A stretch of DNA of 6,590 bases from Candidatus Aminicenantota bacterium (GTDB lineage: Bacteria > Acidobacteriota > UBA6911 > RPQK01 > JAJDTT01). Shown in pieces: positions 1 through 6,590 of this stretch (positions within the stretch are counted from its first letter, which is position 1; each line of letters opens with the position of its first letter). A program made the position numbers and the translations under genes. Location: assembly GCA_026706325.1 (NCBI GenBank), contig JAPOYZ010000404.1, positions 1-6,590 on the forward strand, read 5' to 3'. The notes under the pieces are model-generated. The model searched no databases, was not told the DNA's origin, and saw only the letters and a list, made by a program, of their open reading frames with translations.

Positions 1-45
1 CGGTCCCTTGAGTTTGCTCTTCTGGGCCATGGCGACACTGCTCAT
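1..45 (-). CDS. Possible N-terminus of a gene running off the left edge (hypothetical)
   Basis: Reading the minus strand leftward from 45 gives an open frame of 15 codons, starting MSSVAMAQKSKLKGP and leaving the window without a stop. A second in-frame ATG lies at 30 (MAQKSKLKGP). A GAGGA stands directly before the first ATG and 15 nt before the second, so neither spacing is ideal. Most third codon positions are G or C, as in the neighbouring genes. If real, this gene is divergent from the M28 peptidase and the two share about 60 bp of upstream DNA. Fifteen codons are too few to identify a family, and an open frame this short could arise by chance. The + strand also has a short open frame ending at 67, with poorer third-position composition. 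Confidence 0.35.
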   Translation of the reverse strand, partial: MSSVAMAQKSKLKGP

Positions 46-96
46 TCCTCGTTTCTGGCCGTTTTGAGACGTTCTCGTCAGCCTTGCGAATTTCCC

Positions 97-102
97 GGAG
101 GT
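97..102 (+). promoter_or_regulatory. Shine-Dalgarno site of the M28 peptidase gene
   Basis: GGAGGT lies 5 nt before the ATG at 108. It decides the start: a longer in-frame reading from the TTG at 84 would place this site inside the coding region. Confidence 0.8.
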
Positions 103-107
103 CCTCG

Positions 108-2363
108 ATGCGCATCTGTAGAAATTGTGGAATCGGTTTTCTGATCCTGTGGTGCGGTTGGCCTCCGGTCGAGAGCGCGCCGGAGAATCCTCCGGGAATC
201 CTGGGGTTTTCCCGTGGCGCGGCCGAGGAGCAACGGCTCCTGGAATCGAAAATGGACGCTGCCCTGGATCCGGCGCAGATTGAAGAATGGATCCGAAAAC
301 TCAGTTCCCGCCCGCATCACCCGGGCTCTCCCAAAGGCCGGGAAAACGCCGAGTTCATGGTTTCCCTCTTTCGCTCCTGGGGGTATGAGGCCCGGTTGGA
401 CGAGTACCGGATCCTCTTTCCCACACCCAGGCTCCGCCGGTTGGAAATGCTGGAGCCCGAGCCTTTCCGGGCTCGCCTGAAGGAACCCGCGCTGGCCGAG
501 GATTCCACGTCCGGCCAGACCTCGGAGATCTTGCCCGCCTACAACGCCTACTCGCCGGATGGGGAGGCGACCGGCCGACTGGTCTACGTCAATTACGGGA
601 TCCCGGCCGATTACGAGCAACTCGACCGCCGGGGCATCCAGGTCAGGGACCGGATCGTCATCGCCCGCTACGGTGGTTCATGGAGGGGGCTCAAGCCCAA
701 GCTGGCGGCCGAGCGGGGCGCGCTGGCCTGCATCATCTATTCCGATCCCAAAGACGACGGGTATTTCCAGGGCGACGCCTATCCCACGGGTCCGTTTCGG
801 AATGAGGATGGAGTGGAGAGGGGATCGGTGCTCGACATGCCTGTCCATCCCGGAGATCCATTGACCCCCTTCACGGCGGCGACCGAGGACGCTGAAAGGT
901 TGTCCCGAAGCGAAGCGCCCACCCTGCCTCGAATTCCGGTCCTTCCCATCTCCCATGAAGACGCCCTTCCCCTGCTCAGCGCGCTGGAGGGTCCGGTGGC
1001 TCCTCCCCACTGGCGCGGCGCCCTGCCCATCACCTACCACGTGGGTCCGGGTCCGGCCACGGTGCGCCTCAAGCTGGAGTTCAACTGGGACCTGGTTCCC
1101 GCCTACAACGTCATCGCCCGGCTGGAGGGCCGGGAAGAGCCGGATCAGTGGATCCTCCGCGGGAACCATCATGACGCCTGGGTCCACGGCGCCAGGGATC
1201 CGGTGAGCGGCGTGGCCGCCATGCTGGCGGAGGCCCGGGCGGTGGCCAGCCTGACCGGAGACGGTTGGCGTCCTCGCCGCAGCATCGTGTACGCTGCCTG
1301 GGACGCCGAGGAGCCGGGCCTGATCGGCTCCACCGAGTGGGCGGAGGAATACGCCGGCGAGTTGAAGAAAAAGGCCGTCTTGTACGTGAACAGCGACTCC
1401 AACGGCCGTGGATTCCTGAGCGCCGGAGGCTCCCACAGCCTGGAGACGCTGGTCAACCAGGCGGCGAGGGATGTCGACGATCCCCAGACGGACCTGAGCG
1501 TCCTGCAGCGTTCCCTGGCCCGTCGAACGGTCTCCATCGATCCGCTGCCGCTTGCACCGGTGGAGCGGATCAGGCTGGGAGCCCTGGGATCGGGTTCCGA
1601 CTACACTCCGTTTCTCCAGCACCTGGGAATCGCCAGCCTGAATCTGGCTTTCGGCGGTGAGTCGCCTCAGGGCTCCTATCATTCCCTCTATGACTCCTTC
1701 GACCATTACCACCGGTTCATGGATCCGGGATACCGGTACGGCGTGGTCCTGGCCCAGGTGGCCGGCAGAATCGTTCTTCGGATGGCCAACGCCGAGGTTC
1801 TGCCGTTGGAGTTCACCCGCCAAGCCGCGACGCTGGAGGGTTACCTGACGGAGGTCATGGATCTGGCCGGCGAAATGCGCCGCGGGACCGAAGCCCTGAA
1901 CCGTTGGATCCGGGAGGGAACCCTGAAGGCGGCTGCGGATCCGACCCGGACCTACGTCCCTCCCGCGCCTCGGGACGCCGTTCCCTTCTTCAACTTCGCG
2001 CCGCTTCGAAACGCCGTGGCGGAACTTCAGGTCAGCGCCCGCAAGTATGCTCGAGGCTACGGCCGTTTCGCATCGAGGGGCACGCTTCCGGAACCGGAAC
2101 GGTTGCAGTTGAATCGGATCCTGTTGGGACTGGAGCAGAAATTCGCACACCCGGAGGGGCTGCCGGGGCGCCCCTGGTACCGGCATCACATCTATGCGCC
2201 GGGCTTCTACACCGGGTACGGCGTCAAGACCCTGCCCGGAGTGCGAGAGGCCATCGAGCAACGGAATTGGGAACAGGCCGAGGCGCAGATCAAACGGACG
2301 GCCGGCTTGATCCGGGCCTTCTCCGGCGAGGTCGAGCGGGCGGCTCGACTCCTGGCGCCTTAA
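108..2363 (+). CDS. Exported M28-family zinc metallopeptidase, glutamate carboxypeptidase II-like (PA and TfR-dimerisation domains)
   Basis: Predicted co-catalytic di-zinc exopeptidase of 751 residues, matching the layout and length of human GCPII/PSMA, probably acting on peptides outside the cytoplasm. The N-terminus (FLILWCGW, then VESA before PEN) looks like a Sec signal peptide; the Cys at 16 lacks a lipobox. A PA-type insert spans about 150-300 (LVYVNYG, RIVIARYGG, GDPLTP). The peptidase core has every expected metal-site residue by alignment from memory: His354 and Asp364, Glu401 (general base) and Glu402 in WDAEEPGLIGSTEWAEE, Asp430 in YVNSDS, and His525 in SYHSLYDS. Residues about 590-748 resemble the transferrin-receptor-like dimerisation domain (YAPGFYTGYG, LPGVREAIE). 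Glu410 and Glu413 match the GCPII calcium site. GCPII residues reading the C-terminal glutamate are partly lost (Lys699 to Gly703, Asn257 to Ser240), and the Arg534/Arg536 patch is absent, so substrate preference probably differs. Its 3' end converges on the DUF1501 gene with a 7-bp gap. Confidence 0.95.
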   Translation: MRICRNCGIGFLILWCGWPPVESAPENPPGILGFSRGAAEEQRLLESKMDAALDPAQIEEWIRKLSSRPHHPGSPKGRENAEFMVSLFRSWGYEARLDEYRILFPTPRLRRLEMLEPEPFRARLKEPALAEDSTSGQTSEILPAYNAYSPDGEATGRLVYVNYGIPADYEQLDRRGIQVRDRIVIARYGGSWRGLKPKLAAERGALACIIYSDPKDDGYFQGDAYPTGPFRNEDGVERGSVLDMPVHPGDPLTPFTAATEDAERLSRSEAPTLPRIPVLPISHEDALPLLSALEGPVAPPHWRGALPITYHVGPGPATVRLKLEFNWDLVPAYNVIARLEGREEPDQWILRGNHHDAWVHGARDPVSGVAAMLAEARAVASLTGDGWRPRRSIVYAAWDAEEPGLIGSTEWAEEYAGELKKKAVLYVNSDSNGRGFLSAGGSHSLETLVNQAARDVDDPQTDLSVLQRSLARRTVSIDPLPLAPVERIRLGALGSGSDYTPFLQHLGIASLNLAFGGESPQGSYHSLYDSFDHYHRFMDPGYRYGVVLAQVAGRIVLRMANAEVLPLEFTRQAATLEGYLTEVMDLAGEMRRGTEALNRWIREGTLKAAADPTRTYVPPAPRDAVPFFNFAPLRNAVAELQVSARKYARGYGRFASRGTLPEPERLQLNRILLGLEQKFAHPEGLPGRPWYRHHIYAPGFYTGYGVKTLPGVREAIEQRNWEQAEAQIKRTAGLIRAFSGEVERAARLLAP

Positions 2364-2370
2364 CAGTCCG

Positions 2371-3744
2371 TCACGCCAGGACGTCGTGGAGGACCCTGCC
2401 CCCCACGTCGGTGAGGCGGAAGTCCCTCCCACTGTACCGAAAGGTCAATCGCGTGTGGTCCAAGCCCAGGAGATGCAGGATCGTGGCATGCAGGTCGTTG
2501 GGATGGACCCGGTCTTCCACGGCCTTGTATCCGAAATCGTCGGTGGCGCCGTAGGTGCAGCCGCCCCGAACTCCACCTCCCGCCAAAAGCGTGCTGTAGC
2601 CGTGCACGTTGTGATCCCGGCCCTTTCCGATCTTCTCCAGGCCGCTGTTCTGAATCATCGGTGTGCGGCCGAACTCGCTGCCGACCATGACCAGGGTCTC
2701 CTCGAAGAGGCCCCGTGACTTCAGGTCCCGGATCAGGGCGGCGATGGGACCGTCGGCCACCTGGGCGTGGCGGCGGTGGTCCTGGATGTCGTCGTGGCTG
2801 TCCCAAGGCTGAGAGCTTCCGTAGAAGACCTGGACCATGCGAACTCCCTGCTCCACCAGGCGAAGGGCCATGAGGCAGCCGCGGCCGAAGTCGCTGTCGC
2901 CGTACCGGGAGCGGGTGGATTCCTTCTCCCGCGTGATGTCGAAGACGTGGGGCACTTCCATCTGCATCCGGAACGCCACTTCCATGGCGGCGATGCCCGA
3001 CTCCAATTCCGGCTGGTGCCCGAGCCTTCCCAGGTAGGAGCGGTTGAGTCGGGACAACAGAGCCAACTGCCGCTCCTGCTCGCCGGGGAGCAGTCTCTGA
3101 TTCCGAACGTTCCGGACCAGCTTTTCCGGCGACGTCTCGTTGTTGCGGACGTGGGTCCCCTGGTAGGTGTTGGGAAGGAAGCCGGAGGACCAGAGGGGAG
3201 GGCCCACGATGGGATAGCCCGGGCACAACACCACGAACCCGGGCAGATTCTCGTTCTCGGAGCCCAGTCCGTAGGTGATCCACGAACCCATGGAGGGGTG
3301 CCCGGGAAGCTGATGTCCACAGCTCATGAGGAGCAGGGAGGGTTCGTGATTGCCGATGTCCGAATGCATGGAGCGGATGACGCAGAAGTCGTCGATGGAA
3401 TCGCCCACTTGCGAGAAGATCTCCGAGACCGGGATTCCGCTCTCGCCGCGGCGGCGGAAGCGAAACGGAGATCTCATCAGGGTTCCCGAGGCCCGGTCGG
3501 TCCTGACCTTGGGGCCGGGAAGCGGATCGCCGTGGTGGCGATCCAGCGCCGGCTTGGGGTCGAAAGTATCCACCTGGGAGAGCCCGCCGTTGAGGAAAAG
3601 AAAGATGACGTGCTTGGCCCTGGGTGGAAAATGGGGTGTCCGGCGAGACAGGGGCTGGTCGCCGGAAGGGCCGGCCAGCAGGCTGGACATTCCCACCGTG
3701 CCGAAGCCGGTCCCCATGAGAGACAGCAATTCACGTCGGTTCAT
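2371..3744 (-). CDS. DUF1501 family protein, alkaline-phosphatase/sulfatase-like fold, Tat-type signal
   Basis: A 457-residue protein with the full DUF1501 pattern; the family's reaction is not established. The N-terminus MNRRELLSLMGTGFGTVG has a twin-arginine motif at residues 3-4 followed by a hydrophobic stretch, suggesting Tat export. Recognisable blocks are KHVIFLFLNGGLSQVDTFD (44-62), CVIRSMHSDIGNHEPS (121-136), WDSHDDI (314-320), GSEFGRTPM (355-363), GRDHNVHG (375-382) and the C-terminal DLHATILHLLGLDH (417-430) and SGRDFRLTDVGG (438-449). The Asp/His/Glu residues in these blocks resemble metal ligands of the alkaline-phosphatase superfamily, which is inference from fold similarity. 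Length is normal and no key block is missing. The ATG at 3744 is chosen because GGGAGGAG lies 6 nt upstream; a TTG start at 3765 would swallow that site. The gene follows the cytochrome/DUF1553 gene by 95 bp on the same strand, the usual order for this pair, so co-transcription is likely. Confidence 0.93.
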   Translation of the reverse strand: MNRRELLSLMGTGFGTVGMSSLLAGPSGDQPLSRRTPHFPPRAKHVIFLFLNGGLSQVDTFDPKPALDRHHGDPLPGPKVRTDRASGTLMRSPFRFRRRGESGIPVSEIFSQVGDSIDDFCVIRSMHSDIGNHEPSLLLMSCGHQLPGHPSMGSWITYGLGSENENLPGFVVLCPGYPIVGPPLWSSGFLPNTYQGTHVRNNETSPEKLVRNVRNQRLLPGEQERQLALLSRLNRSYLGRLGHQPELESGIAAMEVAFRMQMEVPHVFDITREKESTRSRYGDSDFGRGCLMALRLVEQGVRMVQVFYGSSQPWDSHDDIQDHRRHAQVADGPIAALIRDLKSRGLFEETLVMVGSEFGRTPMIQNSGLEKIGKGRDHNVHGYSTLLAGGGVRGGCTYGATDDFGYKAVEDRVHPNDLHATILHLLGLDHTRLTFRYSGRDFRLTDVGGRVLHDVLA

Positions 3745-3750
3745 GTTGGG

Positions 3751-3758
3751 CTCCTCCC
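3751..3758 (-). promoter_or_regulatory. Shine-Dalgarno site of the DUF1501 gene
   Basis: On the minus strand GGGAGGAG is followed by six bases (CCCAAC) and then the ATG at 3744. The strong match gives the DUF1501 gene its own efficient initiation site even if it is transcribed from a promoter upstream of the cytochrome gene. Confidence 0.8.
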
Positions 3759-3839
3759 GTGACAACGGTAAGGGAATCTTCCCGGATTGTCAGTACCGCG
3801 CCAGTTATTTCCGGCCGACCCCGGCTGAGTTCGGACATC

Positions 3840-3856
3840 TCAGTTCACCGAACTGA
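3840..3856 (-). repeat. Perfect inverted repeat over the stop codon of the cytochrome/DUF1553 gene
   Basis: TCAGTTC (3840-3846), a 3-base spacer ACC, then GAACTGA (3850-3856) form a perfect 7-bp stem that contains the TGA stop read on the minus strand. A second pairing overlaps it: AGTTCGG at 3828-3834 can pair with CCGAACT at 3848-3854 around a 13-base loop, so two hairpins would compete. There is no T-run behind either on the minus strand, so this is not an intrinsic terminator. A 7-bp repeat of this kind can also arise by chance. Confidence 0.5.
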
Positions 3857-4136
3857 ACTCGCTGGACGCCAGCAGCATCTGAGCGTACTTGGGCCAGGGA
3901 TCCTTTTCTCCCTCCAGGTATTCAAGCCCCATGCGGATCTCGGACGGATCCGGAGGGCGTCCGTACAGCAATTGGTAGGCCCGTCGGATGCGGGCCCGGT
4001 TCCCCTCGGGAGACTCTCTGGCCAAGCGGCCGGCCAGGGCCTTCGCCTGCTCCATGACAAAGGGGCTGTTCAGAAAAAACAGGCGTTGCATTGGACCCAC
4101 GGTCACGGCGCGCCGGGAACTGTGGGCATTGGGATC

Positions 4137-4144
4137 GGGCCCGG
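4137..4144 (-). other. Frameshift / small deletion junction in the DUF1553 domain
   Basis: On the minus strand the codons GAC CGG (Asp-Arg, ending at 4141) are followed by one extra G (4140) and then CCC GAT CCC AAT (Pro-Asp-Pro-Asn) in the next frame. Family members usually have a 'FLALFDF'-like run between these two points. Seven codons less one base is 20 bp, which explains both the missing motif and the one-base shift. No A/T-rich slippery sequence is present, so programmed frameshifting is unlikely. Confidence 0.75.
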
Positions 4145-6532
4145 TCGGGCTGTGTCCGGCTGACGGTGGCGTAAAGGGCACGGCGGCGGTGCTTTTCGTC
4201 CAGCGGATTCGGCGGTCCGCCCGGCGTGCGGTCCAGAGTTCCGGAAACGGCCAGAATCGTGTCCCGCAGGGCTTCCGCGTCCAGTCTCTGAATCGGATTC
4301 ATTCGCCACAGAAGCCGGTTTTCAGGATCCTTCCGGAAATTCTCCTGGTGGTGCCGGCTGCTCCGGGCATAGGCGGCCGACAGCATGATCTCCTTGTGGA
4401 GCTGCTTGACGGACCACCCGCTGCGAATGAAGCGCCCCGCCAGGTAGTCCAACAGCCGGGGATGGCTGGCCGGTTCTCCCAATCTCCCCAGGTTGCTCGG
4501 CGTGGGGACGAGTCCCCGGCCGAAGTGATGCTGCCAGATCCGATTCACCATGACTCGCGCGGTCAGAGGGTTCCGGGGATCGGCAATGGCCTTGGCCAAC
4601 TCCAGGCGCCCGCTCCCTTCCATGAAAGGTTTCGGGGTCCCTTCGCTCAGAATGTGGAGGAATCTGCGCGGAGCCACGTCCCCCAGGTTCTTCCTGTCGC
4701 CCCGGATGGCGATTTGCAGGTCCTCCGGTTTCTCCCGGTCCTGATAGATGTGGAGAAACGGATAGGGATCGGGAGCCGAATCCTCAAGACGCTTCAATTC
4801 GGCGCGCATCCGATCCAGATGACCCTTCCAGACCGGGCTGAGAAAGCGATCGATCTCCAACCCCTCTTCCGCGCCGTAGTAAAACACTCCGCCCGGGAAC
4901 CGGAAGCTCCCTCGGGGATGAGGTCCCGCCGCCAAGTCCCGCCACAGGTACCACTTCTCAAGGTCGAGGAACTCCAGGTTCGTGAACTGGCGGGTGCCCT
5001 GGTCGGCGACCCCTTTGGCACCGCCCAACTTCACGTAGTTCCTGTCTTCGATGGCCTTCTTCTCGGCGTGGACGGCCAGCACCACGTCCTGGAAGCGGCG
5101 GGAGAGATCGTTCACCTGTTGGAGAGTTCCTTCCCGGCCTCCAAGCTCTTCCCACTCACGGAGGTAGGGGTGTTCCAGGTCCGTTCGACCCAGGTACTTG
5201 ACCCACCGCTCCAGGATCTCCGGGTCCAGTTCGGCCGGCGGCGCCTGCGAATTCCCGTTCATGGCCCTCCAGGCGGCCACCATGTAGCCGGAGGTCTGTC
5301 CCATCAGGATTTCCGACAGTTGCTCCGACTGAGCCGTGATGAAGTCCTGAATCGCCTCCTTCCGGGCGTTGATCCGCTCCTGGCTCTGCTTGTAGGCCTG
5401 GACGACGGGGTCGTCCACCAGAGGGTGTTCCGCGGTTTTGCTGCTGGTGAACACACCCTTCAGAGAATAGAAGTCCTGAGTGGGGATGGGGTCGTACTTG
5501 TGGTCGTGACAGCGGGCGCAACCCACGGTCAGCCCCAGAAAAGTTCGGGCCGTCACGTCCACCAGGTCGTCCAGGTTGGGAGCGACGGCGAGAAAGCCCA
5601 GGCCCGCAAGTAGTTCCTCCCGGCTCTCGACAGGCAGTTGATCGGCCGCCACCTGGGCCAGGATGAATTGATCGTAGGGCAGGTCCCGGTTGAACGCCTC
5701 GACGACCCAATCCCGGTATCGGAAGGCGTTGGGATAGGGAGTGTCCGTCCGGGCTCCCAATCTGCCGTCGGAATAGCGGGCCAGGTCCAGCCAGTGGCGC
5801 CCCCAACGTTCTCCATAATGGCGGGAGGCCAGCAGCCGCTCCACGACCCGGGAGAAGGCATCCGGGGAGGTGTCGGCGGCGAAGGCCTCCACCTCTTCCG
5901 GCGTGGGCGGAAGTCCGATCAGGTCGAAGCTGGCTCTCCGGATGAGAGTACGCCTGTCGGCGGATCCGACGGGAGCCAGACCCTCCTTTTCCAGCCGGTC
6001 CAGGACGAAATAGTCGATGGGGTTTCCCGGCCGGGAGGCATCTCCCACGCCGGGAGGATCGGTTTCATGCAACGGCCGCAGAGACCAGAAGGCCCGCTGC
6101 TCCGGCGTGACCGTGTAGGTGGCTGCCGGATTCGAGGCGATCAACTTGTCGCCGGTGTCCGGCCAGACGGCGCCGGCGTCGATCCAACTGCGCAGATCCT
6201 CGATATTCCGGTCGCTGAGCTTTCCCTGGGGAGGCATCTGCAGCCTCTCATGAGTGTGGGAGACGACCCGGATGAGCAGGCTGCCGGCAGCGTTTCCGGG
6301 CCTGATGGCCGGCCCGGAACTTCCCCCGCGAACCAGTCCCTCCCGCGAATCCAATCGAAGATCTCCCTTGCGGGCGCTGGTGTGGCAGGCGTAACAGTTT
6401 TCGGCCAGCAGGGGCCGAACGCGCATCTCGAAGAGCTCGGCCGCGGACTTGTCGGAACCGAACAAGGGCAGGGCCGGCCCCAGCAGGATCCCGATGGAGA
6501 GTATGACCCGATTGATCATGGAGTTAAGCGCC

Positions 6533-6562
6533 AAGTTACCAACGGCCGGAAGAAACTGTCAA
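6533..6562 (-). promoter_or_regulatory. Candidate sigma-70-type promoter for the cytochrome/DUF1553-DUF1501 pair
   Basis: On the minus strand a perfect TTGACA (6557-6562) is followed after 18 bases by TAACTT (6533-6538), a 3/6 match to the -10 consensus that keeps the first T, the A and the last T. Transcription would start around 6526, leaving only some 7 bases before the ATG at 6519. That would explain why no Shine-Dalgarno sequence is visible before this ATG and argues against the upstream TTG at 6534, which overlaps the -10. The -10 match is weak, and promoter rules in this phylum are not well known. Confidence 0.4.
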
Positions 6563-6590
6563 CGGCGGGGGACAAGGGGAGGAACGGGGG

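Larger units (their letters stand above)
3840..6519 (-). pseudogene. Planctomycete-type cytochrome c / DUF1549 / DUF1553 (PSCyt1-PSCyt2-PSD1) protein, frameshifted near the C-terminus
   Basis: First gene of the minus-strand pair. MINRVILSIGILLGPALPLFG is a likely Sec signal peptide. Domains in order, numbered from the ATG at 6519: a PSCyt1 cytochrome domain with a CYACH haem-binding motif (42-46) and candidate axial Met95 in MPPQGKLS; DUF1549 (about 167-365) with ERWGRHWLDLARYSD and a second CxxCH in CARCHDHKYDP (334-344); a central charged region (370-635); and DUF1553 from about 637 (RLELAKAIADPRNPLTARVM, NRIWQHHFGRGLV, DEKHRRRALYATVSR). After residue 793 (TQPDR) the frame fails at 4140/4141. 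The family sequence resumes one base later as PDPNAHSSRRAVTVGPMQ and runs 99 codons to LLASSEFSSVN and the stop at 3840. The unshifted frame continues to 3922 with unrelated sequence. About seven conserved residues (the 'ALFDF' region) are missing at the break. It could be a true pseudogene, a C-terminally altered product or an assembly error. The protein is predicted to be exported; its role is unknown. Confidence 0.88.

Noticed and set aside
64..93. Promoter for the M28 peptidase (TTGAGA at 64-69)
   Set aside because: The -35-like box has no acceptable -10 hexamer 16-18 bases downstream (CGAATT or GAATTT), so I do not call it.
153..158. Lipoprotein cleavage site at Cys16 of the M28 peptidase
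   Set aside because: The residues before the Cys are Leu-Ile-Leu-Trp. Trp at -1 does not fit a lipobox, and VESA further on is a better signal peptidase I site.
678..2432. 584-codon open frame antisense to the M28 peptidase
   Set aside because: Its translation shows no recognisable family, while the opposite strand carries a clear M28 protein with all catalytic residues. Long antisense frames are expected in GC-rich DNA with strong third-position bias.
2767..3762. 331-codon open frame on the + strand across the DUF1501 gene
   Set aside because: It is low in family-like motifs and lies opposite a complete, well-conserved DUF1501 protein, so it is a shadow frame.
3766..3839. Intrinsic terminator between the cytochrome and DUF1501 genes
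   Set aside because: Only short stems are present (for example GGGA/TCCC around 3772-3783), with no T-run behind them on the minus strand. Read-through into the DUF1501 gene seems more likely.
4130..4150. Programmed +1 ribosomal frameshifting at the DUF1553 break
   Set aside because: The site CGGGCCCGA lacks a recognised slippery sequence or stop-codon pause, and the loss of a conserved motif at the same place points to a deletion instead.
3840..4181. Separate small gene of 113 codons from a GTG at 4181
   Set aside because: There is no Shine-Dalgarno sequence before the GTG, and from PDPNAHSS onward the translation is the C-terminal part of DUF1553. It is the displaced end of the upstream gene, not an independent protein.
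3988..5613. 541-codon open frame on the + strand across the cytochrome/DUF1553 gene
   Set aside because: It is the complement of recognisable DUF1549/DUF1553 coding sequence and has no family signature or convincing ribosome binding site.

Overview
The window is a compact, GC-rich bacterial segment with almost no spare DNA. It holds three large genes, all with N-termini that look exported: a glutamate-carboxypeptidase-II-like M28 metallopeptidase on the + strand, and a two-gene minus-strand unit. That unit is a planctomycete-type cytochrome protein (PSCyt1-DUF1549-DUF1553) followed by a DUF1501 protein. The cytochrome/DUF1501 pairing is typical of Planctomycetota, Verrucomicrobiota and Acidobacteriota. 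Large GCPII-like M28 peptidases with a transferrin-receptor-type C-terminal domain are also common in Acidobacteriota. I would place the source in one of these phyla, with an acidobacterial relative slightly favoured, but nothing here settles it.

Layout: at 1-45 there may be the first codons of a minus-strand gene that leaves the window. At 97-102 is a GGAGGT ribosome binding site, followed by the M28 peptidase (108-2363, +). Its stop lies only 7 bp from the stop of the DUF1501 gene (2371-3744, -), so the two are tightly convergent. After a 95-bp spacer comes the cytochrome/DUF1549/DUF1553 gene (3840-6519, -), which is first in the minus-strand unit. A candidate sigma-70-type promoter (6533-6562) sits directly before its ATG. 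No gene-free stretch exceeds about 110 bp. I saw no tRNA, rRNA, CRISPR array, insertion sequence or integrase.

How the genes relate: the cytochrome protein and the DUF1501 protein probably form one exported module. The biochemical role of this pair is not established. The peptidase would act outside the cytoplasm on peptides; its metal site is intact, but several residues that make human GCPII select C-terminal glutamate are changed.

The most notable point is that the cytochrome/DUF1553 gene is broken. At 4140/4141 the reading frame shifts by one base exactly where the strongly conserved 'ALFDF'-type motif of DUF1553 should be. The last 99 codons continue cleanly in another frame to a normal family C-terminus. 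This fits a net loss of about 20 bp, either a real mutation or an assembly error. I found no strong evidence for a wholly new system here.
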